DNA of 8,023 nucleotides from Conexibacter sp. (lineage in GTDB: Bacteria; Actinomycetota; Thermoleophilia; Solirubrobacterales; Solirubrobacteraceae): positions 1-8,023 of the forward strand of contig JAOPZD010000464.1 in NCBI GenBank assembly GCA_025964295.1, written 5' to 3'. A program made the translations under genes and the position numbers. Below the pieces are notes generated by a model. The model had not been told where the DNA came from, searched no databases, and was given only the letters and a program-made list of their open reading frames with translations. Numbering within the stretch: position 1 is the first letter of the stretch; the number at the start of each line of letters is the position of its first letter. Below are positions 1-4,572 of the stretch, one piece after another.

Positions 1-851
1 CGATCGAGGAGACCGGCGGCGGCGGACTGCGCATCGGCGCGGCGGTGACCAACAGCGGGCTCGCCGCCGACCCGCTGGTGCGCGCGCGCTACCCGGTGCT
101 GTCGCAGGCGCTGCTGGCCGGCGCCTCAGGCCAGCTGCGCAACCTCGCGACGGTCGGCGGCAACCTCCTGCAGCGCACGCGCTGCGCCTACTTCCAGGAC
201 GTGACCAAGGCCTGCAACAAGCGCGAGGGCGGGCGGGATCGCGATGGCTGCCCGGCGCGCGAGGGCGACCACCGCAACCTCGCGGTCCTCGGCCACTCCG
301 AGGCGTGCGTCGCCACCCACCCGTCCGACATGGCCGTCGCGCTGACCGCGCTGGGCGCGACCGTCCACGTGCGCGGCGACGGGGGCGACCGGCCGATCCC
401 GATGCCCGGCCTGCACCGCCTGCCCGGTGACGACCCGACGCGCGACACCGTGCTCGAGCCCGGCGACCTGATCCTCGGCGTCGAGCTGCCGCCGGCCGGC
501 GCGCTGGAGGCGTCCTCGACCTACGTCAAGGTCCGCGACCGCGCCTCCTACGCGTTCGCGGTCGTCTCGATCGCCGCCGCGCTGGACGTCGGCGGTGACG
601 GCGTCGTGCGGGACGTACGGATCGCCTTCGGCGGCCTCGCGCACGTCCCGTGGCGCGCCGAGCGCGCGGAGGAGCTGCTGCGCGGCGGCCGGATCGGCGA
701 GGAGGCGCTGCTGCGCGCGGCCGACGCCGAGCTGGCGGCGGCCAAGCCCCTGCGCGACAACGCCTTCAAGGTCCCGCTGGCCCGCAACCTGCTGGTCCGG
801 ACGCTCGGCGACCTCGCCGCGGCGGCCGCCGCTACCGGGGCGGTGGCGTGA
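1..851 (+). CDS. paoB: FAD-binding, [4Fe-4S]-containing subunit of a PaoABC-type aldehyde oxidoreductase (xanthine dehydrogenase family), 5' partial
   Basis: This is the medium, electron-transferring subunit of a molybdenum hydroxylase. In the family it binds FAD and passes electrons between the iron-sulphur and molybdenum subunits. The gene is open at the left edge: the reading frame is already running at base 3, and 282 residues are visible before TGA at 849-851. E. coli PaoB (YagS) is about 318 residues, so roughly the first 60, with the first FAD loop, lie outside. Visible family segments are LRIGA, LLAGASGQLRN, GGNLLQRTRC, ATHPSDMAVAL and KVRDRASYAFA. Four cysteines (codons at 183, 213, 249 and 306) sit where PaoB carries its extra [4Fe-4S] cluster, which ordinary xanthine dehydrogenase FAD subunits lack. 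The GTG at 45 is an internal valine, not the start. The stop overlaps the next gene's start by one base, so the two are probably co-translated. The family assignment is strong; the substrate is not known. Confidence 0.93.
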   Translation, partial: IEETGGGGLRIGAAVTNSGLAADPLVRARYPVLSQALLAGASGQLRNLATVGGNLLQRTRCAYFQDVTKACNKREGGRDRDGCPAREGDHRNLAVLGHSEACVATHPSDMAVALTALGATVHVRGDGGDRPIPMPGLHRLPGDDPTRDTVLEPGDLILGVELPPAGALEASSTYVKVRDRASYAFAVVSIAAALDVGGDGVVRDVRIAFGGLAHVPWRAERAEELLRGGRIGEEALLRAADAELAAAKPLRDNAFKVPLARNLLVRTLGDLAAAAAATGAVA

Positions 852-2941
852 TGGCCGGCACGGCCCCGACCGTCGTCGGCACGCCGCTGGCGCGCATCGA
901 GGGGCGCGACAAGGTCACGGGCACCGCGCGCTACGCCGTCGAGTACGAGGCCGAGGACGTGGCCTACGCGTGGATCGTCCAGGCGACCGTCGCGCGCGGC
1001 AAGATCCGGTCGGTCGACGCCTCCGCCGCGCTGGCCCAGCCCGGCGTCCTGGCCGTCCTGACCCACGAGAACGCCCCGCCGCTGACCCGGGTCGAGGACC
1101 ACGAGCTGGCGGTCCTGCAGTCGCCGGAGATCCACTACCGCGGCCAGATCACCGGGCTGGTGGTCGCCGAGTCGCTGGAGACCGCGCGCGAGGCGGCCGC
1201 CCAGCTGCGCTTCGACGTCGCCCAGACGCCGCACAAGGTCATCCTCGACGCCGGCGACGCCAACGTCTACGTCCCCGAGCAGGCCAACGCCGGCTTCGCG
1301 GGCGAGTCCAGGCAGGGCGATCCGGTCGCCGCCCTGGCCGCCGCGCCCGTGCGCGTCGACCATGTCTACACGACGCCCGGGCTGCACAACAACGCGATGG
1401 AGCCGCACGCCTCGCTGGCGATCTGGGCCGACGGCGGCCGCGGCGACCTCACGGTCTATGACTCCAACCAGGGCGCGCCGACCGCGCGCGACACGCTGGC
1501 CCAGGTGCTCGACGTCGACCCCGAGCGGGTGCGCGTCGTCAACCGCCACGTCGGCGGCGGCTTCGGCTCCAAGGGCACGCCGCGCCCGCAGCTGGTCCTC
1601 GCCGCGATCGCCGCGCGCGAGGTGGGCCGCCCGGTGAAGCTCGCGATCACCCGCCAGCAGATGTTCGCGTTCGTCGGCTACCGCACGCCGACCACCCAGC
1701 GCGTCGCGCTGGGCGCCGACCCCGACGGCCGCCTGGTCGCGATCACCCACGACGCGACGATGCAGTCCTCGCGCGTCCGCGAGTTCACCGAGCAGACCGT
1801 CGTCGCCACGCGCCACATGTACGCGGCGCCGCACCGCCGCACGCGCCACCGCCTGCTGCGGCTCGACGTGCCGACGCCGTCGTGGATGCGCGCGCCCGGC
1901 GAGTGCCCGGGCATGTACGCGCTGGAGTGCGCGATGGACGAGCTGGCGCTGGCCGCGGGTCTCGACCCGATCGAGCTGCGGATCGTCAACGAGCCCGAGC
2001 AGGATCCCGAGCGCGGGATCCCGTTCAGCTCGCGCAACCTCGTCGCCTGCCTGCGCGAGGGCGCGCAGCGCTTCGGCTGGGAGGGCCGCGACCCGGCGCC
2101 GGGCGTCCGCCGCGACGGCCGCTGGCTGCTGGGCACCGGCGTCGCCGCCTCGACCTACCCGGCCTACCGCGCCCCGGCGACCGCGCGGGCCCGCGTGGAG
2201 GACGACGGCCGGTTCACCGTCAGCATCGCGGCCTCCGACATCGGCACCGGCGCGCGGACCGCGCTGACCCAGATCGCCGCCGACGCGCTCGACGTCGCCG
2301 CCGGCGCCGTCACCCTGGAGCTCGGCGACAGCGCGCTGCCCAAGGCCGGCCTGGCCGGCGGCTCGATGGGCACCGCCTCGTGGGGCACGGCGATCGTCCT
2401 GGCCTGCCAGGACCTGCGCGCCCACCCCGGCGCGACCGAGGGCTTCGGCGACAGCAGCGACGACGTCGCCAACCAGGAGGACTACTCCCGCCACGCGTTC
2501 GGCGCGCAGTTCTCCGAGGTCCGCGTCGACCCGCGCACCGGCGAGGTCCGGATCAACCGCCACCTCGGCGTCTTCGCCGCGGGCCGGATCATCAACCCGC
2601 GCACCGCGCGCTCGCAGTTCCTGGGCGGCATGACGATGGGCATCGGCATGGCGCTGCTGGAGGAGGGGATCATGGACCCCAACCTGGGCGACTACGTCAA
2701 CCACGACCTCGCGCAGTACCACGTGCCCGCGCACGCCGACATCCCCGATCTCGACGTGCACTGGATCGACGAGGTCGACGAGCACCTCAACCCGATGGGG
2801 TCCAAGGGCATCGGCGAGATCGGGATCGTCGGCGCGGCCGCCGCCGTCGCCAACGCGGTCCACCACGCGTGCGGCGTCCGCGTGCGCGACCTGCCGATCC
2901 GCCTGGACCGGGTCCTGCAGGCGACGGAGAAGCTCGGCTAG
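851..2941 (+). CDS. paoC: Molybdenum-cofactor-binding catalytic subunit of a PaoABC-type aldehyde oxidoreductase (xanthine dehydrogenase family)
   Basis: This is the large catalytic subunit (696 residues), which hydroxylates or oxidises aldehyde or N-heterocycle substrates at a molybdopterin centre. E. coli PaoC uses molybdopterin cytosine dinucleotide; the same cofactor is inferred here. The N-terminal domain starts with GTPLARIEGRDKVTGTARYA. The cofactor loop GGGFGSKG is at residues 235-242. The active-site arginine motif RAPGE starts at R347, and the base-catalyst motif KGIGE ends at E656. The CO-dehydrogenase signature AYxCSFR is absent, so this is not a CoxL form I enzyme. ATG 851 is chosen because it overlaps the upstream TGA (TGATG); an in-frame GTG at 848 is possible. 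No clear Shine-Dalgarno sequence is visible, which fits translational coupling. Residues 524-542 form a linker clearly shorter than the one I recall in E. coli PaoC (732 residues). The stop lies in a CTAG shared with the convergent methyltransferase gene. No XdhC/PaoD-like maturation gene is in view. Confidence 0.94.
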   Translation: MAGTAPTVVGTPLARIEGRDKVTGTARYAVEYEAEDVAYAWIVQATVARGKIRSVDASAALAQPGVLAVLTHENAPPLTRVEDHELAVLQSPEIHYRGQITGLVVAESLETAREAAAQLRFDVAQTPHKVILDAGDANVYVPEQANAGFAGESRQGDPVAALAAAPVRVDHVYTTPGLHNNAMEPHASLAIWADGGRGDLTVYDSNQGAPTARDTLAQVLDVDPERVRVVNRHVGGGFGSKGTPRPQLVLAAIAAREVGRPVKLAITRQQMFAFVGYRTPTTQRVALGADPDGRLVAITHDATMQSSRVREFTEQTVVATRHMYAAPHRRTRHRLLRLDVPTPSWMRAPGECPGMYALECAMDELALAAGLDPIELRIVNEPEQDPERGIPFSSRNLVACLREGAQRFGWEGRDPAPGVRRDGRWLLGTGVAASTYPAYRAPATARARVEDDGRFTVSIAASDIGTGARTALTQIAADALDVAAGAVTLELGDSALPKAGLAGGSMGTASWGTAIVLACQDLRAHPGATEGFGDSSDDVANQEDYSRHAFGAQFSEVRVDPRTGEVRINRHLGVFAAGRIINPRTARSQFLGGMTMGIGMALLEEGIMDPNLGDYVNHDLAQYHVPAHADIPDLDVHWIDEVDEHLNPMGSKGIGEIGIVGAAAAVANAVHHACGVRVRDLPIRLDRVLQATEKLG

Positions 2942-3750
2942 CGGCGCTGCGGGTCGTGGCGCGCGACGGCCAGCAGGTACGTCGCCGGCAGCCGCACCGC
3001 GCCGTCGTCGCCGCGGTTCCACTCGGCCATCAGCCCGACGAAGCGCTCGCGCAGCTCCGCGTAGCGGTCGCCGAGCGTCTGGCGCGCCGCGATCAGCGCG
3101 CCGAAGTTCGTCTCCTGCCAGGCCATCGCGGCGTCCAGCGAGGCGAACTCCCAGGTGATCGCCCCGCGCGTGATCTGCAGGCCGCCGGAGTGCGGCGCCA
3201 GCCGGCGGCGCACGGTCGTCTCGATGCCCCAGTCGATCGGGCGGTCGGTGCCCATCGGGACCGGCAGGTAGCCGCCCATCAGCGCGGTGATCTGGCCGGT
3301 GAAGCCGTCCGGCGTCCACGCCGTCAGCCCGACCACGCCGCCCGGTCGCGTCACCCGGAACGCCTCGGCGACCGCGACCTCGGGCCGCGGCGCGAACATC
3401 AGCCCGAACGCGCTGGTCACGGCGTCGAACGAGGCGTCGGGGTAGGGGAGGGCCTCGGCGTCGGCCTCCTCCCAGCGCACGTCGAGCCCCTGCGCCTCGG
3501 TCCGCGCGCGGCCCATCGCCAGCAGCGCCGGCGCGAAGTCCGTCGCGGTGACCCGCGCGCCGGTGCCCGCGGCGGCGACCGCGACGTTCCCGTTGCCCGC
3601 GGCGACGTCCAGGACGTGGTCGCCGGCGCCGATGTCGCAGGCGGCGACGAGGGCGTCGGCCACCGGCTCGAAGCGCTTGGCGACCTCCGCGTAGTCGCCG
3701 AGCGCCCAGAAGTCCTTCATGCGCTCCTTCAGCTGCGCAAGGTCGTTCAT
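2938..3750 (-). CDS. Class I SAM-dependent methyltransferase, UbiE/Methyltransf_11-like
   Basis: This is a 270-residue soluble methyltransferase with a Rossmann-type fold. The SAM-binding motif I is VLDVAAGNGN (residues 46-55, acidic D48). The acidic residue at the end of strand 2 is D71 in TATDFAP. The adenine-side segment EADAEALPYPDASFDAV (95-111) and the post-motif RPGG follow. The N-terminal MNDLAQLKERMKDFWALGDYAEVA resembles the stretch (KxxWxxGDY) that precedes the fold in many actinobacterial relatives. The C-terminal half, which would define the substrate, gives me no specific match, so the substrate is unknown. UbiE itself is unlikely because quinone genes are absent nearby. The ATG at 3748-3750 overlaps the upstream methyltransferase stop as ATGA, so the two are one operon. 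Met11 (codon at 3718-3720), preceded by AAGGAG, is an alternative start, but it would remove the conserved N-terminal helix. The stop is shared as CTAG with the convergent hydroxylase gene. Confidence 0.9.
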   Translation of the reverse strand: MNDLAQLKERMKDFWALGDYAEVAKRFEPVADALVAACDIGAGDHVLDVAAGNGNVAVAAAGTGARVTATDFAPALLAMGRARTEAQGLDVRWEEADAEALPYPDASFDAVTSAFGLMFAPRPEVAVAEAFRVTRPGGVVGLTAWTPDGFTGQITALMGGYLPVPMGTDRPIDWGIETTVRRRLAPHSGGLQITRGAITWEFASLDAAMAWQETNFGALIAARQTLGDRYAELRERFVGLMAEWNRGDDGAVRLPATYLLAVARHDPQRR

Positions 3751-4556
3751 CCCTCCCGGATCTTCGCCGATCCTGCGGACGCCGTGGCGACGATGTTCAG
3801 GCGCACGTAGTCGTGGACCGGGTCCGGGCCCATGGCCACCGCGACGGCGTCGACGAACCCCTCGTGCAGGGCGGCGGGGAGGCGCTCGAGGTGGGAGCCG
3901 AGCGACACGGTGCGCAGGAAGTCGCGCAGCGGCGCGGGGCGCTGCGGCGAGTCCTCCAGCCAGCAGCGCTCGACGGCGAACCCCGCCCGCTCCAGGCGAT
4001 CGGTCGTCTCTTCCGGGGCGGCGTAGTTCCATGGCCCCGGCCAGCCGGCGAAGTGCTCCGCGTAGGGCTCGCGGGCCGAGACCTCGCGCACCGCGGCGAC
4101 GACGTTGGCCACGTTGCCGCGCCCGCCGCATTGCGCGACGAACGGCGCGCCGGGCTTCAGCGCGGCGCGGATCCGCGCGAAGAGCGTGTCGTGGTCCTTG
4201 ATCCAGTGGAACGTCGCGCTGGAGACCGCGGCGTCGGCCGGCTCCGCGACCGTCAGCTCCAGCAGGTCCTGGCGCGCGAACGACGCGCGCGGGTCGCCGC
4301 CCAGGCGCCGGGCGGCCTCGGCGACCATCCGCGCCGAGCCGTCGATGCCGATCGCGCGGCCCTCCGGGCCCAGCCGCTCGAGCAGCTGCGCGGTCACGCG
4401 GCCGGTGCCGCAGCCGAGGTCGAGGACCGTCTCGTCGCCGCGCAGCGCCAGCCGGCCGAGGATCGCCGCGCCCCAGGCCTGGTGCGGGGTCGCGAGGCCG
4501 TGGTAGCTGCTCGCGTCCCATTCGCGTGGGGAACCGCCCGCCCGCCCGTCGTCCAT
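3747..4556 (-). CDS. Class I SAM-dependent methyltransferase, trans-aconitate methyltransferase (Tam)/BioC-like
   Basis: This 269-residue methyltransferase is the first gene of the minus-strand pair. It starts with the Tam-like segment WDASSYHGLATPHQAWG (residues 13-29). Motif I, VLDLGCGTGR, follows at 44-53 (D46). The ribose-binding acidic residue is D72 in GIDGSARM. The family-typical ATFHWIKDHDTLF lies around 114-126, followed by KPGAPFVAQCGGRGN. The C-terminal half has WPGPWNYAAPEET, and DYVRLNIVA lies near the end. Related proteins methylate carboxylates (trans-aconitate, or malonyl-ACP in biotin synthesis), so a small carboxylate or acyl substrate is plausible, but no biotin or aconitate gene is nearby. 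ATG at 4554-4556 is preferred because it has a Shine-Dalgarno-like sequence. An in-frame ATG at 4572-4574 would overlap the valS start and has a poorer site. The gene diverges from valS across 16 bp and overlaps the second methyltransferase by 4 bp. Confidence 0.91.
   Translation of the reverse strand: MDDGRAGGSPREWDASSYHGLATPHQAWGAAILGRLALRGDETVLDLGCGTGRVTAQLLERLGPEGRAIGIDGSARMVAEAARRLGGDPRASFARQDLLELTVAEPADAAVSSATFHWIKDHDTLFARIRAALKPGAPFVAQCGGRGNVANVVAAVREVSAREPYAEHFAGWPGPWNYAAPEETTDRLERAGFAVERCWLEDSPQRPAPLRDFLRTVSLGSHLERLPAALHEGFVDAVAVAMGPDPVHDYVRLNIVATASAGSAKIREG
3751..3757 (-). promoter_or_regulatory. Shine-Dalgarno-like purine tract for the UbiE-like methyltransferase
   Basis: On the minus strand the sequence is GGGAGGG directly followed by the ATG at 3750. 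The match to anti-Shine-Dalgarno is good, but the spacing (about 2 bases after GGAG) is shorter than usual. Initiation here may depend mainly on re-initiation at the ATGA overlap with the upstream gene. Confidence 0.4.
3758..3773 (-). repeat. Short inverted repeat (possible hairpin) just ahead of the second methyltransferase start
   Basis: GGATC and GATCC arms flank a 6-base loop, giving a perfect 5-bp stem inside the last codons of the Tam-like methyltransferase. On the minus-strand mRNA it ends immediately before the GGGAGGG tract and the ATG at 3750. It is too short, and lacks a U-tract, to be an intrinsic terminator. It might affect initiation of the downstream gene, or may be chance. Confidence 0.3.
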
Positions 4557-4561
4557 ACACT
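4556..4561 (+). promoter_or_regulatory. Possible -10 element for valS
   Basis: TACACT fits the TAnnnT form of actinobacterial -10 boxes and ends 11 bases before the valS ATG, so a transcript would start roughly 2-7 bases ahead of it. Its first base is also the first base of the minus-strand methyltransferase start codon. No TTGACA-like -35 is visible at 16-18 bp spacing. The call rests on one short hexamer plus the lack of a valS ribosome site. Confidence 0.3.
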
Positions 4562-4572
4562 CCGATCCTCTC
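4557..4572. other. 16-bp divergent intergenic gap
   Basis: This is the only non-coding DNA between genes in the window. It separates the start codons of valS (+) and the Tam-like methyltransferase (-). It holds the methyltransferase ribosome-binding region and most of the candidate valS -10, so core promoter elements of both units must extend into the opposite gene's 5' coding region. Confidence 0.8.
4560..4572 (-). promoter_or_regulatory. Shine-Dalgarno region for the Tam-like methyltransferase
   Basis: Read on the minus strand, this stretch is GAGAGGATCGGAG and ends 3 bases before the ATG at 4556. It offers AGGA at about 9 bases from the start and GGAG at 3 bases. It fills most of the 16-bp divergent gap and supports ATG 4556 over the upstream ATG at 4574, which lacks such a site. 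Confidence 0.55.

Noticed and set aside
650..850. Upstream extension of the molybdenum subunit to base 650
   Set aside because: The extra residues are Arg/Ala-rich shadow of the FAD-subunit gene. The family N-terminus starts at the ATG at 851, which overlaps the preceding stop.
548..3319. A 923-codon minus-strand open frame antisense to the hydroxylase genes
   Set aside because: The composition is artefact-like (Arg, Ala, Gly, Asp repeats) with no motif. It sits opposite well-supported genes with catalytic residues in place.
1882..3810. A 642-codon plus-strand open frame crossing the hydroxylase end and both methyltransferases
   Set aside because: It is an arginine/proline-rich shadow frame that spans genes of both orientations and contains no recognisable domain.
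4525..4572. GGAAC at 4530-4534 with CGTC downstream as an ECF sigma-factor promoter for valS
   Set aside because: The spacer is about 15 bases, the -10 match is poor, and such short G/C-rich motifs are expected by chance here.
4300..4572. T-box or other tRNA-sensing leader ahead of valS
   Set aside because: The upstream DNA is the coding region of the divergent methyltransferase up to 16 bp from the start, and I see no T-box bulge sequence or terminator-like stem before valS.
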